From Silene conica (lineage: Eukaryota; Streptophyta; Magnoliopsida; Caryophyllales; Caryophyllaceae), in NCBI GenBank assembly GCA_029255685.2, contig CM055311.2, positions 3,272,269-3,336,268 on the forward strand: a stretch of DNA of 64,000 nt. Reading direction: 5' to 3'. The first letter of the stretch is position 1. The number at the start of each line of letters is the position of its first letter. A program made the translations under genes and the position numbers. This document shows positions 1 to 13,400 of the stretch, piece after piece. The notes below the pieces were generated by a model. That model searched no databases and was not told the origin of the DNA. It saw only the letters and a list, made by a program, of their open reading frames with translations.

Positions 1-44
1 TGCTAAGATATGGATTTTCTGTAATTTGAGCATTCGATCTAGCA

Positions 45-778
45 ATGATTCCCACGGGTCGGTGGGAGAATGGATCATTAACTGAATCAATTACCTTTCA
101 AAGGCTAATAATGGAGAGTTTTTGGTTATTAACTTGCTCGCTACTATCTGGTGCATCTGGTACGTGTACGCGCAACAATCTTGTATTTAGAGATGACTTA
201 TCCTCGCCCGAGGCTTTTTTCAACCTTAAATATAAGAGGATGGTTGAGGCAACTGTAGCTTATGAGGCCTCTCAAGGGATGCCAAGGGTGAATGAGTTTT
301 ATACTGGTTTACCGCATAATGAAGTTAAGGAAAAGTTGGAGAATAGTACTTCCGTTTATCTGATTGGCACGGGCAGAGGATGTAATATAATACTATTAGA
401 GCGAAAGTGGATGCTAGTTTAAATTCTTCTTTAAAGTCTGTTGTAGGATGTGTAGCGTATGATCCTGATGGGTTAGTCATTTATGAAGGAGACTGTAGCT
501 CATGGTTTGAATCTGCATTACAGGCGGACGCAGAAGGAATACTATAAGTTTTATGATGGGCTAACGCTAATGGTTTCCTACATTTGGACGTGTTTTCTGA
601 TTGCCTACGGATTTTATACGGATTACAAGAGTGGAGAACGAACACCATTTAAAGCAAGGAATCCTTCTCGATAATGAAGCTAGTTCACCTCTCTTCTACT
701 ATATCAACTTTAGTTTTATTCCTAAAAACCTGAACTTTGTAGCTCATCGCCTAGCGAAACGAGCCATAAATTTGTAAA
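45..778 (+). pseudogene. LINE-type RNase H domain relic
   Basis: This is a decayed plant RNase H type-1 domain of the kind found at the C-terminus of non-LTR retrotransposons and derived RNase H-like proteins. The first open segment (45-422) is only loosely alignable. From about 393 one frame reads KVDAS near its start, then VVGCVAYDPDG and ADAEGIL. After stop codons at about 542 and 551 it reads DVFSDC. A further frame change precedes VAHRLAKRA just before a TAA at about 775. The order (catalytic Asp strand, Glu helix, Asp strand, C-terminal His region) matches RNase H. At least three disabling changes mean it cannot be translated. It lies beyond the 3' end of the RBOH gene on the opposite strand. 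Confidence 0.6.
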
Positions 779-1410
779 TTTGTTTGTTACTGCTGCCAAA
801 ACAAAAAATACTCCAGTGTTCACATATTCACATTTCCAGTATTTTTGAGACACTCGTAACACTTTTCGTAACGAACTTTTTGATTTAATCGAGAGTGATT
901 CTTAAACTAATCTATTTTATTAATAATTAAAGTTCAAAACTCATCTCGAATAGCAAAACCATAATACACTTAGGTATAAAGAAATGGAGAGGGCAGTATA
1001 CGAATTTGTCTCAATCAAACATTCAAGCATGCTTATGCAAATCTGTACATTATGTTCGCAATCGTTAATTTGTTATCATACATTTGTACATCCTTCACCC
1101 AGGATCATATCCATGCTTATTATATCTACTTCATACTGATGAAACTATACTTTGTATCATTTAGAATAAGGAGAAAAATATCTTACTCAATGACAATGGA
1201 AAAGTTGAGAGGCGCAAGGAATTTGCTCGAGAGTCTCCTTTAAATATGTTCGTGCGAAATTAGAGTTTGGTTACTGCTCATTGTTTGTACTTCATATTGT
1301 AGGAAAAGATTGCACTTTTACTGTATAATGTATTCAAGATGACCAGAAAAATGACTTTCTACGATGGCGATGAGAGTTGAGGTGTGTAAGAAATTACCAC
1401 AAGACAGTCC
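779..1410. other. RBOH 3' flank, no gene seen
   Basis: AT-rich sequence with only short meaningless open frames. It should contain the 3' UTR of the minus-strand RBOH gene just below 1411. I see no convincing poly(A) signal that I would assign. Confidence 0.5.
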
Positions 1411-4400
1411 TTAGAAATGCTCCTTGTGGAACTCGAATTTTGTTCCGCCCCGTTTATTGTACTCATTGCAAAGGCCTTTCAGTTCTTTCGCCAAGATCGG
1501 TTCACCACAACAGAAAACCCCTGCTCACAACAACATATTTCAGATAAACATATTAGTAGAATGACCAAGATCAAGTCATGACAGATTGATGATTTTGAGG
1601 TCGACCCTTAAACGAGATTTAATACTATGGTTCGACCATGGTGTAGATGTTCAAGTTTTCTACAACTTAAAACCAAAATAACAAAATGAGGAACTTTGTA
1701 GCTTTTTCTGACTTACCGATTCTTCCATTTGCATGCTTGGAGCTAATATTCGATAGAACTTTTTTCCAGTTTGGCTTAGCAAAATGGGTACGGATCTGTT
1801 AGGAAAATAGCAGGAGAAACACTTAAGAATTTAAATTATCAACGACTTCAAAAAAACACAATTCTTTTTTTTCTGTCGACCTACAAAAAAGGGTCCCTAT
1901 ATTCCAAGGGCCTAACACGCAAGGCTATGAGCAACTTTATTTAAACCTCTAACTAAGAAACTAAAAGATAAATGAAAGAAAAGAGTGAAACAAAGTATGT
2001 CTTCAATAATCCCATTGACAAGATGATGATGACGAATAGGTAATAATACCTTGGTTCCAGAGACAATATCGACACCATTCTTGGCATGGTTGAGTGTTGC
2101 AAGCATGGTTATGAGAGCAGATCGTGCATCTCCGTCGCCGTAAACGCTAGTAAGGTAGTTGTGCATCTCAACTACACCCTGTTAGCAACAGTAAGAATCA
2201 TTAGAGTTTAAAGAACGAGGAAGATAACTCCGCATTAAATTTAAAATTAAAATTCTAATTTTAGTTACCCGCTTATCAAGATCAACAATGTCATTCATGA
2301 CCCCTGTGAACCAATCAAAAGAACCTTGCTCATTAGTAAGCCAGTAGAAATATGCATTTTTTATCATCAACGTCTTCTTTTGTTTGTGCAAATCCATGCT
2401 TAGATCAAAAGCCGTCTCCTTAGCAAAAAAATTAGAAAAGTTTCATGTGAATATGAGTCATTATCATGATTCATGAATGATGTAGCCTATAGGCGAAGCA
2501 CTCACTTCCTCGTCATCCTCTTTGATGATATCGTTCACCAAATCTTTAAGGATACTAATGAACGGAGCCACCCCAATACCAACACCGGCAAAAAGAACAA
2601 CATCATAATTACGGTAATCTTGAGCTGGAGCACCATAAGGCCCGTCTATCAGCAACTTCGGCAAACTGTATGTGACCAAATTTATTATCATGTATGTATG
2701 TTAAATACATACAAGTTACCTCAATATAATACGGAGTAGTAAGAAAGCTAAGTCGTGAGTACATGTATATTCCAATCCATAGTAATAAAATGGATAGAGA
2801 AAAAAGCGAACAATGCAAAGACCTTATCGTTGTTGCCTCCGAAGTTTCTCTGAATATTTTGTGAAGTTGCTCCGTCCAATCACCATTCTGGAGCACATGG
2901 ATTGATAAATAGTCATCCCCAGGAGACGAAGTAATTGAAAATGGGTGCCTGGAAGAGATAGAGTTGTAATTCTTTACCAAATTGTCTAGACATTTATTTT
3001 GTACATTGCTAGGACTTGGTAGAATAAAAAGCATACATCAGGAGCAGAAAATAACTGCATTTAAGAGAGTTGGGTGACAAATTACCATTGAAAGTGAGAA
3101 ATAAGAGGGCACTGAACAAACATATACTGTCCACTCTTATAACTAAATCGAGGCGGCTTTGACATTTGCAGTGACAGTACATTTCCTGGATATATAGCCA
3201 CCTAATTTCAAGCAAACAAAATTATCAGAGCAGTATCATCCTACATGATAAACACCACCGATAATTTCTATTTCCATATGAATTTTATGAAGATGCAGTT
3301 TGAGACGGACGACGATAGTTGAGGAGGAGGCTAACCTTCATAAGACGGACATTGTACAAGCAAGATCGAAATAGTCTCAAAGTCCTCTCCCCCACATATA
3401 ACAACACAGGAACAACAAGATACATCCACGTCTGCAGTAATGAATAACAAATGTAGCTTAAAAGCATGCACTTTTAATAAGCCACTGGTAAATTGAAATT
3501 TTATACTATGGTGATATGAAAATTACCGTTTTTTTTGTACCATTTGTGGATAAGATAAAGTTTGATCCCGTGGATGAACAGACAAATGTAGACAATGATT
3601 AAAAGATGGTGGGAATACCAAAAGGCATTGAACCCCGTGAATCTATGAAACGGCTTAGGCAGCTTGACAATACCGCGTATAAACTTACGAGTAGCGAGAG
3701 TGAAAGTAACAGCCATCAACACAACCATAATAATCCCTGTTATACCTTCCCAACCAAGAATTAAGTCCCCATATGTAGGTTTATGACCATGAACACTAAA
3801 GTCACTCAAGTAAAGCATAAAGTCTATTGGTGATGATTGTTCAAGCCTCACAAAGTCGCACGTAAGATGAAGGCCGGCATGGAGCACAGTACCTAGCACA
3901 ATGGCTCCACCAACTATCTGCACAAGTTTAAATACTAAATATAATTAACACTGAGGTAGTTTGAAAAATGTAAAGTGAAGTTGGTATACCTTATGGAAGT
4001 TGATATTCTCGTCAAAGGGAATAATGTAACCGAGTGTGGTGGTTCTAAGCCAAGTAATGGTATTCGTACAAACAGGAAGAAGTATTAAAGCCATGTTGAA
4101 TTTCAAGGTCTCAGCTGCACCCTTGGCAGTAGTAAGGCAATAACCCATAACGTAGAATGCCGCATTGCGTCTGTATTCCATAAATTTCCATATGAATAGT
4201 GCTACCATTATCAATATCCATAGGCTTAAAACCCATATCCTGTTCCAATTATATTTCAAATAATTTAGCATCTTCATCTTCATCCTTTGTATAGAGCTCC
4301 TATATCTTAGTCCGTGTAAATTTGCGCTCAAGGCGTGGTCGGTATAACTGAGGGCCGTACTGTAATTCGTATACGAATCCTTTTGTAACAGCACTGTCTC

Positions 4401-4412
4401 CAATTGCCATAA
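1411..4412 (-). CDS. RBOH: RBOH exons 5-14 (heme, FAD and NADPH domains)
   Basis: This compact 3-kb block carries ten exons separated by ordinary introns of roughly 70-250 bp. Exon 5 (4412-3990) starts [10 protein letters not shown] and holds the first membrane spans. Exon 6 (3917-3527) holds the YSHHL heme helix. Exon 7 (3431-3336) reads [12 protein letters not shown]. Exons 8 and 9 hold [10 protein letters not shown] and [12 protein letters not shown]. Exon 10 has [14 protein letters not shown]. Exon 11 has NAYFYW and GSFDWF. Exon 12 has MHNYLTSVY. Exons 13 and 14 give the tail. Differences from the family: GVGIGVAP where GLGIGATP is usual, FCCG where FYCG is usual, and a loop before SLPKLL about a dozen residues short. 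The final TAA is at 1411-1413. Confidence 0.93.
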
Positions 4413-7400
4413 CTGCATTGTTTGTCAAGAATATAATTAGAGAAACATATGCAATGATATTTGGCTCGCATAGTCATACTCTCATAGTGTTGAGAATAAT
4501 AATATTCCTTGAATATTATTTTCATATCTCATATATTCTGTTTATGTAAAGTATATTAATAGTTATCTTATTTCCGTATTTACGAGATATTATAGATACT
4601 AGGTTAGACTTAGTCTTATACTCAAACTCTTGTATTTATACCTAGAGCTATCTCTGTAATTATCACATATGAAAATAATAAACTCTCATTTATTCACATG
4701 GTATCAGTCGCAAACCGATCCAACACCTAACCTAGCTATCAATTTTCACTCGCCCATGGCGTCTTCTGCCGCCACCCTTCCCAACACTCATGAACCCACC
4801 GTCCCCCTCCTTCTTGTCAACCTTTCCATGGTTGACAAGCTTACTCCTCTCACATATATGGCCTGGCAAGATCAAATCGAGTCCTTACTCTTCGGATACG
4901 ACCTCCTCAAATACCTAGACGGAAGTCACCCCTGCCCTACACCCCACATACCCGACCCTACTGATGAAACCAAAACCAAAACAATTCCCAACCCCGCTCA
5001 CCACACTTGGCGCCGCCAAGACCACCTCCTCAAGGGTGCTATTCTCGGCACTCTTGATGCCTCCATCCACTCCCTCGTCATGCGCTCTCCCACCGCGCGT
5101 GATGTATGGAACACTCTTGCTACCACCTACGCAAATCCCTCCCGTGCCCATATCTTACAAATTAAAGATCGCCTTAACTCCATTCGCAAAACGACCCAAT
5201 CCATCACCGAATATATGCAATCCGTCAAATCTTGTGCGGACAATCTTGCTGTCTTAGGAAAACCCATGGACCATGAGGATTTCATTGCCAAAATCATTCG
5301 TGGTTTAGACTACAATCAATATCGTTCTGTCATCGATGTTGTACAAGCCCGTGACGAACCTATCTCTTTTGAATCCCTGCATGAAAAACTCCTCAACTTC
5401 GATCTCCGAAATACCCACAATACTCCTAATCCCACGCTATTCCCAGCCACGGTTAATGCTGCCCAAAGAACTCATTACCAACACCGTTCCCCTGCCTCAA
5501 ATTCATCCGCTCCTCCGGACTCTAATCACCCCAAACAAGACCCGCCTTTTAAAGGTAAATGTCAGTACTGTGGTGCCGTTGGCCACGTACTCTTCTTTTG
5601 CTACAAATTTAAACGTGACTATCCCCATGTTGTCCTCCCATCCCGCACCCTCAACCGAACCAACACTGGACCCCCTCAAGCCCACACAGTCACGGCTCCC
5701 CTTCTCCCTACTCCGCCGGCTGTCAACTCCACATACCTCTTGGACAGTGGCGCCTCCAATCATATCACCCAAGACCTTAACAATCTCGCTCTTCACTCTC
5801 CGTATACCGGTTGTGAGGAACTCTTAATTGGTGACGGTACCGGTCTTCCAATCTCTCACATAGGTTCTTTTACTCTCCCTGTTTCTTCCTTTTTATTACG
5901 TTTCAACAATGTTTTTTGTGTCCCTCGTATCTCTCGTAATATCATCTCCATCTCACAATTATGTCATGACAATAACGCCACTTGTGAATTCTCGTCTTCT
6001 CTTTGTCTTATTAAGGATCGTCTGTCGGGACGCACACTCCTTCAAGGACGGCTTAAAGACGGGATTTACGAGTGCGAGCTTAAAGTTCCTGCCCCTAGTG
6101 TCCATCACGCTCAAGCAACACCAACTCTTGCTTGGCACCACAAGCTTGGTCATCCATCCATTCCGGTTCTCAAATACATTCGTACTCATTTCAATTTAGA
6201 CATTACTTCTATTTCTTCTGATAATTGTAATGCTTTCTCTCTCCATAAAAGTCATAAACTTGCTTTTGCTACCAATACTATTCGTTCGTATGCACCATTA
6301 GAACTTATTTATTCGGATGTTTGGTCGTCACTTGTTCCTTCTTATGATGGTTTTAAGTATTACATTATTTTTGTCGACCATTTCACCAAGTTTGTTTGGC
6401 TATATCCCATGAAATTAAAATCTGACTCAACCCAAATTTTCATTCGTTTTCGTACTCTTGTCGAAAAATACTTTAATAAACCCATATTACAACTATATTC
6501 CGACAATGGTGGTGAATACATAAAACTCGCCTCCTATCTCGCCCAACACGGTATTGGCCATCTTACCACCCCTCCCCACACTCCGGAACTTAATGGTTAT
6601 TCCGAAAGACGTCATAGACACATTGTTGAAACCGGCCTTGCCATGCTCACTTATGCCTCCTTACCTACCAACATGTGGCCTCACGCCTTTACTACCGCTA
6701 CTTACCTCATAAATCGCCTACCCACGCCTACCCTAAAACACTCATCTCCTTCTCAGTGTCTCTTTCGTGTAGCACCGAACTATACAAAATTAAAGAGCTT
6801 TGGATGTCTTTGTTATCCTTGGCTCCGTCCCTATGTCTCTCACAAACTTGAGCCCCGCTCTACTCCTTGCATTTTTGTGGGATACTCACCCACTCAAAGT
6901 GCGTATTTTTGTCTCGACCCTATCACTTTCCGCATCTATGTCTCTAGACATGTAAAATTTGTTGAAACCGATTTTCCGTATCAACGTCTTCTCACTACCC
7001 CTCCTTCCCCAAATAATCTCACGGCCCGTGACTGGACCACCATCATCCTCCCTACCAACCCGGCCCCTGCTCCTGACCCACCACTGCTAAACCCTACCCC
7101 TACCCCAGACCCAAATACTCCTGCTTCCGCAACCCCCTCCAACTCTGACTCTCCTGAAACTCCCACTCCTTCGTCTCCTGTACCTCCCATTATTCCTACT
7201 CCTCCAATCACGTCCCCATCCTCTCCTCCTACTACTATCTCTCCTGAGTCCTCTGCCCTCACCCAGCCTCCCCTGTCTCTTACTCACCCATCCCATTCAA
7301 CCACTGCCAACTCCCCCTCTCCTCCTTCCCCACCCCCTCCACCGACAATCCTTCACCCCCATGGCACCCGTCTATCTCACAACATCCGAAAACCCAACCC

Positions 7401-10400
7401 ACGCTATGCTAACTTAGCCACTATACCCACCACAACCCGTCTCCCTAACACAATCAAACAAGCGTTGGTTGATCCTCTTTGGCGTGATGCCATGCAACTC
7501 GAGTTCAATGCCTTACAAACCAACCAAACATGGACTCTTGTCCCACCTAGCGACAAATACAATGTGATTGGATGTAAGTGGATTTTTCGTATCAAATACA
7601 AACCGGATAACTCTATCGACAAATACAAAGCGCGACTTGTCGCCAAAGGATTTCTACAACGACCCGGGTTAGACTACTCGGATACATTCAGTCCGGTAGT
7701 CAAACCCGCCACGGTACGCACTATACTCTCTCTCGCTCTTACTCAAGGTTGGTGTCTCCGTCAACTAGACATTAACAATGCCTTCCTTCAAGGTAACCTT
7801 ACTGATGATGTATACATGTCACAACCACCGGGGTTCATTCACTCGGAAACTCCAACCTATATTTGCAAACTATCAAAAGCAATTTACGGTCTTAAACAAG
7901 CCCCCAGAGCTTGGTACACGACCCTCAAAAACTATCTACTGTCCACGGGATTTGTAGGCTCTCTCTCGGATCCCTCACTGTTTTACCTTAACACTACAAC
8001 CCACAAAATTTATCTACTTGTGTATGTCGACGATATTATTATCACCGGCCCCAACATTAATCATGTCAATTCGTTCATTCAAAATTTTGCCTCTACCTTC
8101 TCTTTGAAAGATTTAGGTAACTTATCCTACTTTTTGGGAGTTGAAGTCACCCCAAACTCCAATGGTTTATTACTCACACAAACAAAATATATCTATGATC
8201 TCCTTGACAAATATAATATGCTTGATGCCAAACCTTTCCCTACCCCAATGATCACTACCCAACACCTCTCCTGTTCAGGCGGGTCTCGGCTCACCAATGA
8301 CACGGACTACCGAGCTCTACTCGACAGTCTCCAATACCTGTCGTTTACAAGACCCGACATTGCTTACAGTGTAAACAAATTTTCCCAATTTATGCAATCA
8401 CCTACTGACCATCATTGGATAGCCTTAAAACGGTTACTTCGGTACATTAAAGGCACATCCACCGTTGGCCTACAACTCTATCGTGACTCACCTAATCGAC
8501 TTCACGCATATTGTGATGCCGATTGGGCCGGTGACAAAGACACTTATGTATCTACCTCTAGGTTTATTACTTATCTTGGTCGAAATGCTCTCTCATGGGC
8601 TTCCAAGAAACAACGAGCTCTTGCTCGCTCCTCCATCGAAGATGAATTTCGGGCCATCGCAGATACCACCTCTGAACTTGCTTGGTTACAGTCCTTACTA
8701 ACTGAACTCCGAGCCACACCAACAACGACTCCAGTCATATACTCGGACAATTTGAGTGCTACTCACTACTCTGCCAACCCCGTGTTTCACTCCCGAATGA
8801 AGCACTTGGCCCTGGCATTTCACTTTGTACGAGAACGGGTCCAGCAGGGTACCCTCCGCGTACTTCACATTTCTGGTCATGATCAGCTCGCTGATGTCCT
8901 AACAAAACCGCTACTACGTCCTCGCCATACGACTTTGATTTCCAAGATTGGTCTTGCTTTCAGCCCGTCCATCTTGAGGGAGCATGTTGAGAATAATAAT
9001 ATTCCTTGAATATTATTTTCATATCTCATATATTCTGTTTATGTAAAGTATATTAATAGTTATCTTATTTCCGTATTTACGAGATATTGTAGATACTAGG
9101 TTAGACTTAGTCTTATACTCAAACTCTTGTATTTATACCTAGAGCTATCTCTGTAATTATCACATATGAAAATAATAAACTCTCATTTATTCACACACAG
9201 TAAGTTACTCACACACACACTTGGATTTACATCTAGCTAGTTAGAACAGAAATTGATCTTAAACAGTTAAACCTGCTTCTAATATAAATTAACTTACTGC
9301 ATCGATTCACTCATCACAAATTATCAGATCGATTTGGCTCATTTTTACCATTCGTGAACCATCTCAGCCTCTCAGGCAATATTTTTTTAGTTTTTTTTAA
9401 ACCTTGATGTATAGTGATATCTCTTTGTCGGCTTCTCTCACGACAGACCATTTCTACATAATTTAAACCCCACCATTTCTTGAAAGGTGGCTACTTTTGA
9501 TAAATAATACTCCCTCCCAGTCGGGAACTGTCCCATTGTCAGTTTGACACATGAATTAAGGAATTTATTTGTTTATTATAAGGTAATGTGAATATATTAT
9601 TGATTACTAGTTTAGAACCTTGCACGGGCATGTAAAAAAGTATATAAATAGACAATTAAAATTTTATAATTGTAGTATTACTTCATTTAAATATAAATGT
9701 TCAATATTTTACAAATACAAATAAAAGTAAATTAAATTTAAATTCAACATTTATTATACTTTTAACATTAAATTAAAGGGTACATGCCTCACTGACATCG
9801 ACACATCCCTATTTTGATTTAATAATCAAAATACACATGATCAAAATAATTAAAATTAAAAGGTACACATAGAAAATGAATATCGTATGTTTTCCATATG
9901 TTCTTAAACTAATACAAAAATGTTCGTATAATTATTAATGACATATAGTGGAATAGGCTATGTATAGTTAAATTCAGATTCATTTAGTTCAGTTCAGTTT
10001 AGTTAAACTCATCTCATGACAAATTAACTCTTATTTCAATTCAGTTTGGTTCAATTTAGCTTCACTACGACCAGTTCAGTTCAACTCTTTTCAGCAAAAA
10101 AAAAACAGAGTGCAAAACCCGTTACTAATAACCATATTTTTGGTAAATTGCATATACACTTTTACTACATGATTTTACACTAAATTAATATAAATATTTT
10201 TATCCCACACCCTTGGTCGAACATAGTTATGTTGAAAACGACTCATTAGTAATTAACTAATTGTATCAATCAGAACAGTCAATATATACCCTCGTAAGAA
10301 AATGTCCCAAAACTATATGTTTGATACTTATATAATTATATGTATGTAAATAATACAAAATAGTAGAATCTATAGTATTTTATAACTATTTTATCGCAAG

Positions 10401-13400
10401 ATCAATGCGCTAATATAATATTAGTAGTTAATATTAATTCAAATTAAAAGCTAAAAAACGGGTAGGTTGTTCATTTTGACTTTTTATTGTGCTAAGACAG
10501 TCTTATATAGGTTCGCAATTTAACAACGAATTCAATGCGAATCAACATTATCGTAAAGTGTTTTTGAGACGACGTTTATAATAATTGTTTTATTTTTGTG
10601 ACGGTTTATATTATACTGTATATCATTATTGATTTATTTGGTTCGGCGATTTGTAATTTGGATTATACATGGTGTTTAAATTGATACTTTAGCCCACCCT
10701 CTATTATAAGCCATATATTGCCAAGTATTGGTCAAATATGACTATTTTTGACACATCAGCTATTTTATGTGACAGATAGTTTATTAATAAATTGGTAAAC
10801 TATTTATATTCTAGGAAGATAGTTAGATAAGTAAAAGTAGGAATTTTAAGCATCTTATACTATTAATATTATTATGTATAATATGAATTTTAGTTGGTTA
10901 TGACTATATTCTAGGAAGATAGTTAAAATAATATTTTATAATTAATTATAATAATATCTTTAGTGGGTTAAGGTTGGAAGGTGGATAAATAGGCGGGAAA
11001 AGTAGTATTGTAGTGGTTTGTGTTTTATTATTATATATAGATTATTGTGAGTAGAGATGATTAAAATAAGTAGTGTTGTGGGGTAAGGTGGAGTATTGTT
11101 ACGAGTTAAAATGATTAAAATAAGTATAAACATTTATCAAAAATGGAGAATGGACCATTATTGTGAATAGACGGAATTAGACAATGGGACAATTATCTTG
11201 AATAGGAAGGAGTAACAAACTAATTTTGGGCCCGCAGGTTGTTTTTAAATCATGTTATTCTAAATATGTATCATCGGAACTAAATTATAAATGTTCATAA
11301 ATTTTGTTATATATCTAACGTCTATACCTTTATCAAATTTTGATTTTATTTTATATCTAACGTTTATACACTTTTGTTTATGACTTGATTTTTGCAAAAT
11401 ATTTCAATTGATGATATTAATTTGTACATTATTCCCGGGTGTTATATTAATATTAAGTGATTTTTATTGTTTTTTAATTTAGTATTGTCGCCACAGTTTT
11501 TTTTTCCGATTGCAGTAAATTGTTAATTATTATTATTTTTTGTAATTATATATTGGGTATAAATGGTTATGTAATAGTTCTAGATAGAGGATGTTCGAAA
11601 TTATTATATTTTCGTATATAATATTTAAGTTCATGTTATACATATTGATAATTTTCATAGAAATTCATGTTTACGAACTTATATCAAAAGTTTTACCTAA
11701 GAATTGTAAAACTATTATTTCAGACAATTATTTCGAATTAAAATCATTATATAACTTTACGGGTCCCACCATGATGAATTAAAAAAAAAATTGGGTTGAT
11801 GATGTGGGTCAACCAGAGCCTTCTAAACGATCTTGCAATTATATAGATAAGATTACGACTAAATAGTGACTACTTCTTTGGTTGACCTATTTTTTTAACG
11901 GTTTTTCTAACATGTGCACTAAGAATACACATTAATAAATCGAATATGAAAAGATTCGTAAGATATTTTGAATAATTATTATAGTAAAGCTAAGTTTATT
12001 CTATATTTGATTTAGTATTGTGTACTTTTGGGACAGTGGCGGATCTTGAGAAGTTTTATTAGGGGGGTCGGGACGGAGCATAATCGCATTGTTTTTTTAT
12101 GTTTTTAACTCAAACAATTAGGTAACTTATTAAATTGAGATTTTTTTACCTACAATTCAGCCTAAAGTTCTAAATATTGAACTATTTAACTTCATTAAAT
12201 TCAGTTCAGACGCTTTCAGTCTAAAACCAGGGCCTATATCGTCAATAATTTGCTTGAAATTAAAAGATTTTTACTTTGTACCAATACTTATGAAATAATA
12301 TACTATTTGCACAAATATTACAATCTAGGAAAAATATTGCTTGAAATTAAAAGATTTTTACTTTGTATCAAATTGGTACGGTTTGAATGGATAGGCAGGG
12401 AGGCCCAACTCTTCACTTATTGGCCAACTTTCATTTATTGAGTAGTTTATGAGAAGATTTGATATATCAAATCAAGACCGGTCCAAAACTCGGGGGCCTG
12501 GCCCCGACGCGGGACAACCAAGGTCCTCCTCTGTTTTGGGATACACGTTAAAGAAACTATTGTTTAAACCCTGGCCTATAAATATGTAGACCTAGGAATC
12601 TAATACGACCAAATTACCTAACTTGTAGACCTAACCTAAATTTGGGAGACCTGACCTTGATTGGAATGAATACAGGATAATACTACAAGTATCTATGTCA
12701 GAGGTGGCAATTATTAAAGGCAAATTCGATTGGAATGAATACAGGATAATACTACAAGTATCTATGTCAGAGGTGGCAATTATTAAAGGCAAATTCGACA
12801 GGCCGTTTTCTGTCTGAAGACGGATTTATGGTAGCCATTTTACAATAAAATATTACTTCGTATCATTTTTTAACGAAATGTAACCATCATTTGCATGGTA
12901 AACAGTGACGAAATTGCGATATAACATTTTGTTTAAATGATTACATTTATTAAAAAGATGGTGACATTTGGTCCGTCTTATTTTGATCGGTCTGAAGCAA
13001 GAATTTCTGACTATTAAAAGTTTAAAACGATTGAAATTACCACACCAAATAGGGGTGTTCATAATAAACCGAACCGTAATAACCAAACCGAAAAACCGAA
13101 AAACCGAAAAACCGCGCATTTTTAAGGTTCGATTAACCGAACCGTTTTGACAAAGCGGTTCGGTGAATCGAACCGTTAAATTTATCATGGATAAGGTTCG
13201 GTTGAGGTTCACAATTTTAGAAAAGAGGTTAACCGCGAACCGAACCGTTCACAAAATGTAAGCAAAAAATTAAAATATTATATAAAAAGTTGTTCTTTTG
13301 TTTAATTAAAAAGTGTTTCTAGATTCAAAAATGATTAAAATGATTAATATTAAAGTTTCACTTATTAAGTTCATTGTTGAGTATAATTAAATATTAAAAA

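Larger units (their letters stand above)
4488..9195 (+). mobile_element. Near-intact Ty1/copia retrotransposon (copia I)
   Basis: The element has two 211-bp LTRs (4488-4698 and 8985-9195), each starting TGTTGAGAATAAT and ending TTCACA. They differ at one site (A at 4592, G at 9089). A primer binding site resembling initiator tRNA-Met (TGGTATCAG) directly follows the 5' LTR, and a purine-rich stretch (GAGGGAG) precedes the 3' LTR. One uninterrupted gag-pol frame fills the interior. Flanks CATAG/CACAG are a near-perfect 5-bp duplication. It is antisense to RBOH, inside intron 4. Few LTR differences and an open frame point to recent insertion and possible activity. Confidence 0.95.

Noticed and set aside
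2473..2739. Plus-strand open frame over RBOH exon 10
   Set aside because: Shadow of the minus-strand exon, which has clear family motifs.
4915..5151. Minus and alternative-frame ORFs within copia I
   Set aside because: Shadows of the gag-pol frame caused by its C-rich codon use.
12853..13212. 119-codon minus frame
   Set aside because: Mostly formed by the AACCGAACCG words of the hAT MITE; no domain and crosses the element border.
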